Below are positions 16,506 to 25,076 of a stretch of 64,000 nt of DNA, one piece after another. Source of the stretch: Phycisphaerae bacterium (GTDB lineage Bacteria; Planctomycetota; Phycisphaerae; SM23-33); NCBI GenBank assembly GCA_009783465.1, contig WRDM01000001.1, positions 62,001 to 126,000 of the forward strand, given 5' to 3'. Positions within the stretch are counted from its first letter, which is position 1. Each line of letters begins with the position of its first letter. The notes below the pieces were generated by a model. The model ran no database searches. It was not told the origin of the DNA and worked only from the letters and a program-made list of their open reading frames with translations. A program made the translations under genes and the position numbers.

Positions 16506-18134
16506 ATGAACATCCCCTGGCGGATGCGGGCCAATTCGGTGTTTACGGTGGTGGCGTTGCTGTCGGTGCTGCTGATCGTGGCGTCGTTGCTGGTGATTTT
16601 GTTGCCGATCTTGTGGCGGGGCGGCAGCGCGGTGGTGTTTCGCGGGACGGTCGAGTTTCGGCGGATGCAGTTGGAGCAGTTTCAGCGGGGCGACACCGCC
16701 GCCGTGCGGGCGGAGGTCGAACGGGCGGCTGGGGTTCGTCGCCATGCGTACGAAATCATTGACCGATTTTCCGCCGGACTGGACACGGCCGGGCTGGAAA
16801 CCAAGGCCCGGCAGTTGCACCGCGAGTTCGGCGCGCAGCTTCGCAACCGCAACCTGGACGACGACGACATTTTCGACCTCCGCGAGTTGTCCGGCGAGTT
16901 GCGAGACGAGTTTCTCGCCGCGTTGGAGTCGTCGGACAACGCGGAGGCGCTGGGCCATCTGGAGACGATTCTGTCGCGCACCGACGACGAGCGGCGGCTT
17001 CACGGCACGCTCGCCGCGGCGTTTTTCGACATGGCCCGCGAGTACCGCGACGTGGTGGGCCGTGTGGATTTATCGCATCGCGAGGAGTACCTCGATTCGC
17101 TCCAGCAGGTCAAAGAGGCTATGCAAAATCTGCTGGGGCCGCAGTCTAGCGAGCGGCTGCCTGCCATTGTAATGGAACAATACGGCGCGACGCGGTGGGA
17201 CCAGGCCCAGCAACACCTCGACCATCTGCTTTGGTCGGAGACCTGGGTGGCGGTCGTTCCCGGTCAGCCTCTGGTCAAAACCCGCGCGCCGATGGAGGAG
17301 CGTTTCGCCGGCACGGAATTGGCCGAGCTGTTCCCGTACGTTCGCGACAACGCCGAGGCGATGCTGCGTCCCGAATGGACGTTCTATTGGCGGTACTTTC
17401 TCGACGACAGCATGAGCGGGCACTACTTCGGCGGCGTGGGGCCTGAAATTCTCGGCACGCTGATGGTGACGGTGCTGGCGATTCTGCTCGCCTTGCCGGT
17501 GGGCGTCATCACGGCGGCGTACGTGGTGGAGTATGGCCGCGAGACGGTGATGATCAAGGCGTTGCGGATGTGCGTCAACACGCTGGCGGGCGTGCCCAGC
17601 ATCGTATTCGGCCTGTTCGGGCTTGCGTTTTTCGTCATTTATTTACAGCCGAAACTGGGCCTGCCGCAGGGATCGAGCATCCTCGCCGGCGGGCTGACGC
17701 TGTCGCTGCTGGTGCTGCCGGTGATCATCCGCGCCAGCGAGGAGGCCATCCGCTCCGTGCCGCCGTCGTACAAGGAAGCCGCCCTCGCGCTGGGCGCCAG
17801 CCGGTTTCGCTGTTTCGTCACCGTGACGCTGCCGGCTGCCATGCCAGGAATTTTGACCGGCCTGATTCTCAGCATGTCCCGTGCCGCCGGCGAGACCGCG
17901 CCCATCCTCTTCACCGCCGGCGTGGCCATGGGGCCGATTCCGACCTCCATCGCCCAACCGACGCGGACGCTCGCCTACAGCAGCTACGACATGGCCGTCG
18001 GCGACAAAATGGCCATGCTCGCCCCGCATAACCAGTTTGGCATGGTCATGACGCTGGTGGCCGTTGTATTGATCCTGAACATCACCGCCATCATCGTCCG
18101 GGGACGCATGGCGCGGAAACTGAGAGGCAGATGA
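16506..18134 (+). CDS. pstA: Phosphate ABC transporter permease PstA with large inserted extracytoplasmic domain
   Basis: This protein has 542 residues, against about 280-300 for ordinary PstA. TM1 is at about 13-37. An extra, largely helical and charged region (about 50-300) precedes the normal five-helix permease core (about 308-535). The core contains [12 protein letters not shown] and the EAA-type loop [16 protein letters not shown]. The insert is predicted to lie outside the inner membrane. The gene overlaps pstB by ATGA. What the insert binds is unknown. Confidence 0.9.
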   Translation: MNIPWRMRANSVFTVVALLSVLLIVASLLVILLPILWRGGSAVVFRGTVEFRRMQLEQFQRGDTAAVRAEVERAAGVRRHAYEIIDRFSAGLDTAGLETKARQLHREFGAQLRNRNLDDDDIFDLRELSGELRDEFLAALESSDNAEALGHLETILSRTDDERRLHGTLAAAFFDMAREYRDVVGRVDLSHREEYLDSLQQVKEAMQNLLGPQSSERLPAIVMEQYGATRWDQAQQHLDHLLWSETWVAVVPGQPLVKTRAPMEERFAGTELAELFPYVRDNAEAMLRPEWTFYWRYFLDDSMSGHYFGGVGPEILGTLMVTVLAILLALPVGVITAAYVVEYGRETVMIKALRMCVNTLAGVPSIVFGLFGLAFFVIYLQPKLGLPQGSSILAGGLTLSLLVLPVIIRASEEAIRSVPPSYKEAALALGASRFRCFVTVTLPAAMPGILTGLILSMSRAAGETAPILFTAGVAMGPIPTSIAQPTRTLAYSSYDMAVGDKMAMLAPHNQFGMVMTLVAVVLILNITAIIVRGRMARKLRGR

Positions 18135-19000
18135 GAATGCTGATGATGGAAGAACCCGTAAAAACAAAAACGACAACGCACACACCTGTTCCGATTCCAC
18201 AGGCAACCCCTCAGTCGGCGGTGCCGCATTCCGCGCCGAAGGAACTGCCCGCGCCGATCATCCGTTCCGAAGGCTTTTGCCTGTATTACGGAAAAAAAGC
18301 CGGTGTGAAGGACATCTCGATGGACATCTTCCCGCGGTCGGTGACGGCGATCATCGGCCCCAGCGGCTGCGGCAAGAGCACCTTCCTCCGCAGCATCAAC
18401 CGCATGAACGACCTCGTCCCCGACACGCGGGCCGAGGGCGTGCTCGCCGTCAACGGCGTGAACGTCTACGACCGCCGCATCAATCTGGTCAACCTTCGCC
18501 AGCAGGTGGGCATGGTCTTTCAAAAGCCCAACCCGTTTCCCAAGAGCATCTACGAAAACGTCGCCTACGGCGCCCGCCTGCTGGGCGTGCGCGGCGACAC
18601 GTTGGACGAACTGGTCGAGAACTCCCTCCGCCACGCCGCTCTGTGGGACGAGGTCAAGGACACGCTGGGCAAGTCGGCGCTCGCCCTCTCGGGCGGCCAA
18701 CAGCAACGGCTGTGCATCGCCCGCTCCCTGGCGACCAAACCGCAGGTGCTGCTCATGGACGAACCGTGCTCCGCGCTGGACCCGATCGCCACCGGCCGAA
18801 TCGAGGAACTCATCATCGGACTCAAAAACGAGTACACCATGGTCATCGTGACGCACAACATGCAGCAGGCCGCCCGCGTCAGCGACCGCACCGCGTTCTT
18901 CTGCATGGGCGACTTGATCGAGTGCGGCCTGACAAAAACCCTCTTCACCACACCCACGATAAAGCAAACCGAAGACTACATCACGGGGCGATTCGGGTAA
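18131..19000 (+). CDS. pstB: Phosphate ABC transporter ATPase PstB
   Basis: This 289-residue ATPase has Walker [10 protein letters not shown], a Q-loop in [15 protein letters not shown] (the PstB-specific form), signature LSGGQQQR and Walker B VLLMDEP. An unusual N-terminal tail of about 40 residues, rich in Thr and Pro, precedes the domain; a later start is possible. It overlaps the pstA stop by four bases, indicating coupled translation. phoU, which often follows pstB, is not in the window. Confidence 0.93.
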   Translation: MRMLMMEEPVKTKTTTHTPVPIPQATPQSAVPHSAPKELPAPIIRSEGFCLYYGKKAGVKDISMDIFPRSVTAIIGPSGCGKSTFLRSINRMNDLVPDTRAEGVLAVNGVNVYDRRINLVNLRQQVGMVFQKPNPFPKSIYENVAYGARLLGVRGDTLDELVENSLRHAALWDEVKDTLGKSALALSGGQQQRLCIARSLATKPQVLLMDEPCSALDPIATGRIEELIIGLKNEYTMVIVTHNMQQAARVSDRTAFFCMGDLIECGLTKTLFTTPTIKQTEDYITGRFG

Positions 19001-19023
19001 ACGACAGCTCTCCAGACTGTCGG

Positions 19024-19113
19024 ATGTTTTTACAGCCCCTGGCCGTTTGCGTTGCAGGACGAGTCCGGCGCCGGGCTCGTTCTACAGCGCAAACGGCCAG
19101 GGGCTGTAAACAT
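19024..19113. repeat. TTTGCG-family palindrome between pstB and porin gene
   Basis: The arms are ATGTTTTTACAGCCCCTGGC, then CGTTTGCGTTG, and CAGCGCAAACGGCC, then AGGGGCTGTAAACAT. The inner loop folds again (GACGAGTCCGGCGCCGGGCTCGT). Confidence 0.85.
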
Positions 19114-19179
19114 GTTTCGCCTACCCTTACGTCCTCAAGGAATCCCCGATGCGTATGTAGGGGAATTCATGTAGGGGAA

Positions 19180-19196
19180 TTAACGTAGCGTTAATC
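19180..19196 (+). promoter_or_regulatory. Candidate Pho box upstream of porin
   Basis: TTAACG (19180-19185) and TTAATC (19191-19196) have an 11-bp period. Just upstream the 13-mer ATGTAGGGGAATT is repeated in tandem. A possible -10 (TTTATC) follows at 19202-19207. Confidence 0.6.
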
Positions 19197-19299
19197 TTCT
19201 CTTTATCCTCCCTTTTCGGATGGACTGGACAATCCGTGCTCGAACGTTCGTTCCCGCCCGGCGTAGGGCGTCGAACGGCCGATACGGAAAGGACAGCTC

Positions 19300-20640
19300 A
19301 TGCGGAATTGGTTGACGTTGGGTTTGATCGTCGTGTTGGTTGCGGGTCTCGCAGGTCCGGTGCGAGCCCAGACGGCCGAAGAGATCTCCGACATGCGGGA
19401 AACCGTCGATGCTCTGAAGAAGAAACTTCGGGAACAGGAGCAGCGGCTGGAGGAGTTGGAGCAGGGCCAGCGCGAAGCGACGTCGCAGGCCAATGAGGCC
19501 CGGCAGTTGGCCGAGACGGCCAAGGCCACGGCGGAGAAGGCCCCGTCGGGCGACGGCAAGAAGCTGCCCGGCTGGCTGGACAACCTGAAGTTCTCCGGCG
19601 ACTTCCGGCTGCGGTATCAATTCGACGGCTTCAATTGGCCCGCGGGCAACGAGAACATGGACCGCCACCGCGCCCGCATCCGGCTGCGGTTTGGTTTCGT
19701 CAAGACGTGGGCGGACGACCAGGTGGAGATGGGCTTCCGCCTGGCCAGCGGCACCGACAACGCCGCCAACTCCACCAGCGAGACGCTGGGCGGAGGCTTC
19801 ACCAAGAAGCCACTCTGGATCGATCAGGCCTACGCCCGCTATACGCCCAGGAACGCCGACGGCAAGAGCTACGGCTTCTCCATCATCGGCGGTAAATTTT
19901 CCAAGCCCTGGGTCATGAACGAACTGTTCTGGAGTTCCAACGTGAACCCTGAAGGCGTCTGGGCGGAGTATCGCATGCCCAAGATCACCCTGTCGGATCC
20001 GGTGGCCATCGAGCCGTTCGTCGGCGCCGGCTGGTTCACGGTGATGGAACGCTCCGCCGCCAAGGACAGCCAGATGTACATCCTGGAAGCGGGCCTGCGG
20101 ACGAACATCACCAAGGACATCCGCTGGACGCTGGCGGCCAACTACCAGGAGTGGAAGCAATACGCCAATTCCGGCGTGGCTGCCGGCGGCAACAGCAGTC
20201 CGCTGAGCACCATCCCCGGCATGCGTGTTGGCAACCTGTCCAACCAGATCGACATCGCCGACGTGTTCGGCAAGCCGCTGAACCTCTTCGGCGACATCGC
20301 CTATAATTTCGGCGAGGATAGCAGCGTCGCCGGCTTCGAAGGCCAGAACACCGCCTACGCCGTTGGCGCCCGGTGGGGCCAGAACCGCAAGAAGGGCGAC
20401 TGGTCGCTCAAGTACCGCTACGCCTACATCGAGGCCAACTCGCTGCCGGGCGCGTTCGTGGAAAGCGACTTCCGCCAGGCCAACCACAAGGGCAACGTCA
20501 TCGGCGCCGAGTACAACCTGCTCGACAGCCTCACCATCGGCTTCGACGTATTCCTGCTCCATCCCGTTCGCAAGGTCGGTTCCAGCGCAAACGAGGACCG
20601 CACCGTCACCGCCATGGCCACGCTGCTGTGGAAGTTCTAA
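19300..20640 (+). CDS. Outer membrane porin, probably phosphate-regulated
   Basis: This 446-residue protein has a signal peptide (about 1-24, ending VRAQ). A coiled coil follows (about 28-85, heptads in EQEQRLEELEQGQREA) that probably anchors or trimerises it near peptidoglycan. The rest is beta-rich with alternating aromatic strands (DFRLRYQF, SLKYRYAY) and ends with Phe (TLLWKF). It fits the putative-porin family. Its position after pstSCAB and behind a Pho-box-like repeat suggests uptake of phosphate or an anion under phosphate limitation. Confidence 0.8.
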   Translation: MRNWLTLGLIVVLVAGLAGPVRAQTAEEISDMRETVDALKKKLREQEQRLEELEQGQREATSQANEARQLAETAKATAEKAPSGDGKKLPGWLDNLKFSGDFRLRYQFDGFNWPAGNENMDRHRARIRLRFGFVKTWADDQVEMGFRLASGTDNAANSTSETLGGGFTKKPLWIDQAYARYTPRNADGKSYGFSIIGGKFSKPWVMNELFWSSNVNPEGVWAEYRMPKITLSDPVAIEPFVGAGWFTVMERSAAKDSQMYILEAGLRTNITKDIRWTLAANYQEWKQYANSGVAAGGNSSPLSTIPGMRVGNLSNQIDIADVFGKPLNLFGDIAYNFGEDSSVAGFEGQNTAYAVGARWGQNRKKGDWSLKYRYAYIEANSLPGAFVESDFRQANHKGNVIGAEYNLLDSLTIGFDVFLLHPVRKVGSSANEDRTVTAMATLLWKF

Positions 20641-20684
20641 GCATCGGACACAACCGATACGTAGAAAAGAATGGGGATAGATAG

Positions 20685-20770
20685 GGCTCTGCCGGTTTGC
20701 GTTGTTGAACGTTGTGAACAAAAGAACGTGCTGTAGTTCACAACGCCCCGCAACGCAAACCGGCAGAGCC
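20685..20770. repeat. TTTGCG-family palindrome
   Basis: The stem GGCTCTGCCGGTTTGCGTTG pairs with CAACGCAAACCGGCAGAGCC, with a loop of about 46 bp. It lies between the convergent porin and URO-D-like genes (gap 20641-20849). Confidence 0.85.
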
Positions 20771-20849
20771 ATATTTGCATCAATTCCGTAATCCCTGAAT
20801 CCCCGCTAAAAAGAAATTCGCGGGAATTCGCGGTATTCGCGGCGGTTTT

Positions 20850-21911
20850 TTACCGCGTGCAGCTCGCTAAATAGCACTCGTGGTAGTAGATCGCCGCGTC
20901 GATCGGGGTGTTGTGCGGAATCATGTTGGTGCAGCCGAAGATGAAGCCAGGATGTTTTTTGCCGATGCTCATGACGCGCTGGACCATGGCTTTGATTTCA
21001 GCTTTGTCGTTTTTCAACAGGACGCGGGTGTCGCAGTTGCCGATGAACACCTTGTTTTTTCCGTGTTTTTCGGCGAACAAGGCCAGGTCGCAGTAGGGTT
21101 CCATGAAGAACCCGTGGGCGCCGGTCGCGACGAGGTCGTCGAAGAATTCCGTGTAGTCGCCGTCGCTGAGGAAGATGATTTTCTTGCCCGCGGCGATCAC
21201 CGGTTCGTAGAGCTTCTTGAGGTTCGGGAAGATGTACTTGCGGTAGAAGTCCGGGTGACAGAACGCGCCGGCGGACCAGACGATGTCGTCGTGGCTGTAG
21301 ATCACCTGGACGTCGCTTTCGGCGAGGGCGTCGTAGTATTGCTGCATCCACTGGCGATAGCGGTTGAGTTGGTCGCCGAAGCGGTCGGCATCGGTGCCCA
21401 TGACTTCCAGTAGCATCTCCCAGCCGAACATGTAGATGAAGCCCGTCAGCAGCGTGATGTAGGTGCCTGTGGTGGGCACGGTGTCGCCGCCGCAATAGGC
21501 CAACGTGCCATCGCGAGCTTCCTGGAAGCGGCGGATCAGGGCCTGCTTGTCCAGCCGGGGGAGCGACTCGAGCGGGTCGAACGCCATCGCCTGCTCAACG
21601 GTTTTGAAGAACGGCTCGCCGATGGCGGTCAGGTCGCTGCCACCCTGCTCGTACACGCCGTGGCCCATGTCGGTGCGGATGCTGCCGAGGTCCTGCACGT
21701 GAATGCACGCGCCAAGGGACAGGTCGTAATTCCACGCCTTGATAAAGGCCGTGCTCGCCTGCCGCTGCAACGCCGGCGGACTGTTCTCGTCCACGCGAAT
21801 GCCCGTGACGGCGCTGACCAGCGACCAGTGCCGATCGGCGTCGAACTCCTCCATCGCCACGCGCTTGGTCATCTCCAGATTCAACGCCGCCCAGCCGTTT
21901 TCATAGCTCAT
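20850..21911 (-). CDS. Uroporphyrinogen decarboxylase-like (URO-D superfamily) enzyme
   Basis: This 353-residue protein is the second URO-D-like enzyme in the window. It has GYEQGG-like strand/turn segments, FGWEMLLEVMGTDADRF, YSHDDIVWSAGAF, and a late IIFLSDGDYTEFFDDLVATGA segment characteristic of the superfamily (HSDG/LSDG turn). The start at 21911 is chosen for AGGAG nine bases upstream. The function may be a decarboxylase or methyltransferase on an unknown substrate; nothing adjacent defines a pathway. Confidence 0.75.
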   Translation of the reverse strand: MSYENGWAALNLEMTKRVAMEEFDADRHWSLVSAVTGIRVDENSPPALQRQASTAFIKAWNYDLSLGACIHVQDLGSIRTDMGHGVYEQGGSDLTAIGEPFFKTVEQAMAFDPLESLPRLDKQALIRRFQEARDGTLAYCGGDTVPTTGTYITLLTGFIYMFGWEMLLEVMGTDADRFGDQLNRYRQWMQQYYDALAESDVQVIYSHDDIVWSAGAFCHPDFYRKYIFPNLKKLYEPVIAAGKKIIFLSDGDYTEFFDDLVATGAHGFFMEPYCDLALFAEKHGKNKVFIGNCDTRVLLKNDKAEIKAMVQRVMSIGKKHPGFIFGCTNMIPHNTPIDAAIYYHECYLASCTR

Positions 21912-22068
21912 CACGCTCTCCTTAATCGAACAGGAATTTACCACAGAGTCGCGGGCAAAACATTAATTTTTCTATCCGTTTGATTTCCCTCGGTTTGTCG
22001 CCTATGATGCGGCACGCCGTCGTTGCGGGGAGGCGGCTGCACAAGGGCCGCTTTGGCATCGCGAGTTT

Positions 22069-22968
22069 ATGAAACAACGCCGGTTCATTCCGACGCCCCT
22101 TTTTTCCCGTCGCACCGACGCGCGTGAGCCGTTGCCCTGCGGGGAGCCCTGTTTGGCTTTTTCCGGCCCGGACGGCGCCAGCGGCTTCGACGCGCCTTCG
22201 GCGTGCGTGGGTGGCAAGGACGGAGGTTCACAGCGGCAGCGGGATTCGAAACCGCCGCCGGAGCCGAAAAAACGGCATGCGTATCCGTGGAAACAGCACC
22301 TGCTGCTTCTGCTTCCCGTGCTGGCGGGCATTGTGTTTTTTCACGTCTGGTTATCTTCGCACATTCACGAGCACAAGGCCCACTACGCGACGGTGACGAG
22401 CGCGCTCTTGTTCGTGACGAGCTACGGTGTGTATGTGTTCTACGCCACCTACGCGGTCCTGCTGATCGACGCGATTCGGACGCGGGACGCTCAGCGACTG
22501 CGACTGGTGTTGCGCGTCATTATCGTTCAGCTCGTCGTCGGCCTGCTGGTGGTTCATGCCCTGAAGAATACGTTCGGTTACCCGCGTCCTGGGGTCGAGG
22601 GCGTGCGTCCGGCCCATTTCAAAAGTCCACAAACTCCGGCGCCCGAGGGGTATCGCACCGTGCTGAATGTGCTGTGCCTTCCGAGGTCGCCGCATCAATC
22701 GTTTCCTTCGGGGCATACGACGGATATTCTGATCTCGACGCTGCCGTTGGCGTTGTTCTACTGGCGGCGGTATTGGCCTGTCGCCGTGCTGTGCGGGACG
22801 GTGGCGACATTGGTCGTGTTCTCCCGGCTATGGCTGTGCAACCATCACGTCGTGGACACGCTGGGGGGCGTGGTGTTGGCGAGTATCGGCGTGTATTTCA
22901 TCATCAGAAATCTCGGCCCTGCGGAGCCGAGGCCGGGAAGACGCGAACGGGATTCGGGTTTGGCTTGA
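22069..22968 (+). CDS. PAP2-family membrane phosphatase
   Basis: This 299-residue protein carries the three phosphatidic acid phosphatase motifs: K166-x6-RP (KNTFGYPRP), PSGH at 213-216, and SRLWLCNHHVVD at 252-263, where His260 and Asp263 are catalytic. About five TM helices begin at residue 76. The first 70 residues are polar and low-complexity and may be a mis-chosen start. It probably removes phosphate from a lipid such as undecaprenyl pyrophosphate or phosphatidic acid. It stands alone. Confidence 0.85.
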   Translation: MKQRRFIPTPLFSRRTDAREPLPCGEPCLAFSGPDGASGFDAPSACVGGKDGGSQRQRDSKPPPEPKKRHAYPWKQHLLLLLPVLAGIVFFHVWLSSHIHEHKAHYATVTSALLFVTSYGVYVFYATYAVLLIDAIRTRDAQRLRLVLRVIIVQLVVGLLVVHALKNTFGYPRPGVEGVRPAHFKSPQTPAPEGYRTVLNVLCLPRSPHQSFPSGHTTDILISTLPLALFYWRRYWPVAVLCGTVATLVVFSRLWLCNHHVVDTLGGVVLASIGVYFIIRNLGPAEPRPGRRERDSGLA

Positions 22969-23011
22969 GCGCAAACACATGTGTGTCCCCATTTTTCGCA
23001 CGAGGTTCCGG

Positions 23012-23135
23012 TTCAGCGCGCCTGGCCGCAGGCCCTGCCAGTTTGCGTTGTAAGACGTTATGGGCGACAAAGCGTTTTGTTTGTCACAACGATTTACAAC
23101 GCAAACTGGCAGGGCCTGCGGCCAGGCGCGCTGAA
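23012..23135. repeat. TTTGCG-family palindrome, long arms
   Basis: The arms of about 42 bp are perfect: TTCAGCGCGCCTGGCCGCAG, then GCCCTGCCAGTTTGCGTTG, then TAA, against the exact complement ending GGCCAGGCGCGCTGAA. It lies in the gap 22969-23217, which has no gene. Confidence 0.9.
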
Positions 23136-23217
23136 TACGAAGGTCACACGCAGAACCGGAAAACGTACACGCGTTCATTCTGGACGATTGGCTTGTTGCC
23201 CTCGTTGCGGTCGGTGC

Positions 23218-23409
23218 CTACTCCAGGATTTCCAACAGTTGTTCGGTCAGGCGGATGTGGCGTTGTTTTTCTTTGCCGAGTTGTTCGAGCTGCTCGCGGA
23301 GTTGGGGATTTTCGGTAGCCTCCATCAGGCGGGCGTACGCCTGATGGGTCTGGTTTTCCGTGGTGAGGAAGGCTTGGATCTGTTCGCGGAGCAGGGCCTG
23401 TTCGAGCAT
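23218..23409 (-). CDS. Small helical protein, ferritin-like half-bundle (uncertain)
   Basis: This 63-residue protein is almost all predicted helix in two segments split at NPQ. Glu and His are placed as in rubrerythrin/ferritin-like folds (ENQTHQAYARLMEA and LGKEKQRHIRLTEQLLEIL). GGAGG precedes the ATG, and the upstream small gene ends 4 nt before, so the two form a tight pair. It might make half of a four-helix di-iron bundle with its neighbour. The metal ligands are not confirmed by sequence alone; the function is unknown. Confidence 0.55.
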   Translation of the reverse strand: MLEQALLREQIQAFLTTENQTHQAYARLMEATENPQLREQLEQLGKEKQRHIRLTEQLLEILE

Positions 23410-23412
23410 GGG

Positions 23413-23655
23413 TCACTCCTCCCGCGCGGACGCGAACTGTCCGGCCGACTGGGCCTGGGCGAGGAAACTCAGGTGGGCCTGCGTGTCCTCCCGCAAGGCC
23501 TGCACAATGGTATAGATTTCCGCCCGCTGTTCGGGATCGAAACAATCCGTGTGATCGAGTTCATACTGAATTTTCGCGAGTTGGTCGGCCAAATGTTCTT
23601 CCAACTTGGCGAGCGCCGCGAGGTCCGACGGCTGGGAGGTTTGGGCTGTAGTCAT
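23413..23655 (-). CDS. Small helical protein, partner of the following 63-residue protein
   Basis: This 80-residue protein has two predicted helices, LAALAKLEEHLADQLAKIQY and QRAEIYTIVQALREDTQAHL, with acidic residues and histidines on repeated faces. The start at 23655 avoids palindrome-like or non-coding sequence upstream. It ends in TGA inside the ribosome site of the next gene. I do not recognise a family. The pairing and similar two-helix build suggest a complex. Confidence 0.5.
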   Translation of the reverse strand: MTTAQTSQPSDLAALAKLEEHLADQLAKIQYELDHTDCFDPEQRAEIYTIVQALREDTQAHLSFLAQAQSAGQFASAREE

Positions 23656-23805
23656 GATGCGCCTAATCGCTGAAAACGACGGGTCATTCCACTGCCTCGC
23701 ATTATCGCACGGAATCGCGCGGTATGCAAGAGGTATCGCCAGAAGAAACGCAAACCGGCAAGCCCTCGCGAAGCATTTTTCGAAATCGAGTGGTCGTTCC
23801 ATAGT

Positions 23806-23864
23806 CTGACTCAAAATGAAAAGCGGACCGCGTTGTTGGCGGCCCGCTTTTCGTTTTGTGTCAG
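23806..23864. terminator. Bidirectional hairpin terminator
   Basis: GAAAAGCGG-A-CCGC pairs with GCGG-C-CCGCTTTTC, followed by GTTTTG on the + strand and by CATTTTG on the - strand. An outer TCTGAC/GTCAGA extends it. It follows the sugar isomerase gene (23877-24839, minus). Confidence 0.75.
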
Positions 23865-23876
23865 ACCCCCGCGAAC

Positions 23877-24839
23877 TCAGAACCACCACGCCGCGCCGGT
23901 TTTTTGCGTGAGCATGATGCCCTTGAGGTACGTGACGGCTTTTTCGAAGCCTTCGTTGAGGCTCATGAGGCTGTCTTCATGCTCGATGCTCAGCACGCCG
24001 TCGTAGTCGTACAGGCGGAGCATGGAGATGAACGGTTTCCAGAAGTCGTCGCCGTGGCCGTAGCCAACGGTGCGGAAGACCCACGCGCGGTTTTTGACGT
24101 CGCCGTAGCTCTTGATGTCGAGGTTGCCGATGATGCGGCTGTTGCGGGGGTCGATGGCGCAGTCCTTGGCGTGCACGTGGAAGATGCACTTGTTTTCGCC
24201 GAGGAATCGGGCGGCTTCGACGGGGTCGATGCCCTGCCAGAAGAAGTGGCTGGGGTCGAGGTTGGCGCCGAGGTTCGCGCCGGCGGCCTTGCGGAGGCGG
24301 ACGATGTCCTCGGGGTTATGCAGCGTCATGCCGGGATGGGCTTCGAAGGCGATTTTTACGCCGTGTTTCTTGGCGAAATCGTTTTCCTTCGACCAGAACG
24401 GAATGAGCACGTCGTTCCACTGGTAGTCGGCGGCCTTGGAGAAATCATCCGGCCAGGGGCAGGTGACGAAGTTGGGGCACTTGTCGCCGGGCGCGCCGCC
24501 GGGGCAGCCGCTGAAGTTGATGACCACCGTTTTCAACTCGGCCGCCAGCAGCACGGCGTTGCGATGGGCTTCGACGTGCGGGGCGGAGATTTTCTTGTCC
24601 GGGTGAACCGGGTTGCCGTGCACCGCGATGCCGGCGATCTCCATGCCCCGAGCGGCCACCTTCTTCTTCAGTTCCGCGACGGCCTTCTTGTCCTTGGCGA
24701 TGCCGTTGAGTTTCCACGGGTCGCCCGGGTACGCGCCCGCCGGCAACTCGATCGCCTGCAAACCAACCTTCTGGCAATAATCCAACGCATCGTCAAGCTT
24801 CATCTGACTGAACAACGCAGACATCACACCGAGTTTCAT
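23877..24839 (-). CDS. Sugar phosphate isomerase/epimerase (xylose isomerase-like TIM barrel)
   Basis: This 320-residue TIM barrel has an AP_endonuc_2 pattern. MKLGVMSALF opens strand 1. VGLQAIELPAGAYPG, IAFEAHPGM, NLGANLDPSHFFWQGIDP, CIFHVHAKDC and LSIEHED supply the expected metal-ligand Glu/Asp/His residues at strand ends. GGAGAG precedes the ATG. Such enzymes interconvert keto sugars or inositols. It stands in a neighbourhood with URO-D-like and glycosidase-like genes typical of carbohydrate catabolism. The exact substrate is unknown. Confidence 0.82.
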   Translation of the reverse strand: MKLGVMSALFSQMKLDDALDYCQKVGLQAIELPAGAYPGDPWKLNGIAKDKKAVAELKKKVAARGMEIAGIAVHGNPVHPDKKISAPHVEAHRNAVLLAAELKTVVINFSGCPGGAPGDKCPNFVTCPWPDDFSKAADYQWNDVLIPFWSKENDFAKKHGVKIAFEAHPGMTLHNPEDIVRLRKAAGANLGANLDPSHFFWQGIDPVEAARFLGENKCIFHVHAKDCAIDPRNSRIIGNLDIKSYGDVKNRAWVFRTVGYGHGDDFWKPFISMLRLYDYDGVLSIEHEDSLMSLNEGFEKAVTYLKGIMLTQKTGAAWWF

Positions 24840-24890
24840 GGTCTCTCCTTTCTGAGAGGTTGTACGTTATGGGAGAATGTAGCTTATACC

Positions 24891-25072
24891 AGCCACTAGC
24901 CACAAGCCACTAACCACCAGGTATGGCGAAACTTGTCCTGATTCAGACCTCATTGTTCTGTTCACCGAACGTCGAGTCTGCGAAGCCACAAGACCACTCT
25001 CTCGAACGTCTGGAACGCTTTTACCGAAACACACCGCAAACCCTGGTGGCTAATGGCTTGTGGCTAGTGGCT
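24891..25072. repeat. TAGCCA-family palindrome
   Basis: The arms are AGCCACTAGCCACAAGCC, then ACTAACCACCAGG, and CCTGGTGGCTAATGGC, then TTGTGGCTAGTGGCT. The loop is about 125 bp. The inner pair CCACCAGG/CCTGGTGG is a compensated variant of the copy at 13078. Confidence 0.85.
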
Positions 25073-25076
25073 GCCG

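Noticed and set aside
22203-23318. Alternative long frame overlapping the PAP2 gene
   Set aside because: The PAP2 frame holds all three catalytic motifs. The other frame is Arg/Gly-rich and runs through the TTTGCG palindrome.
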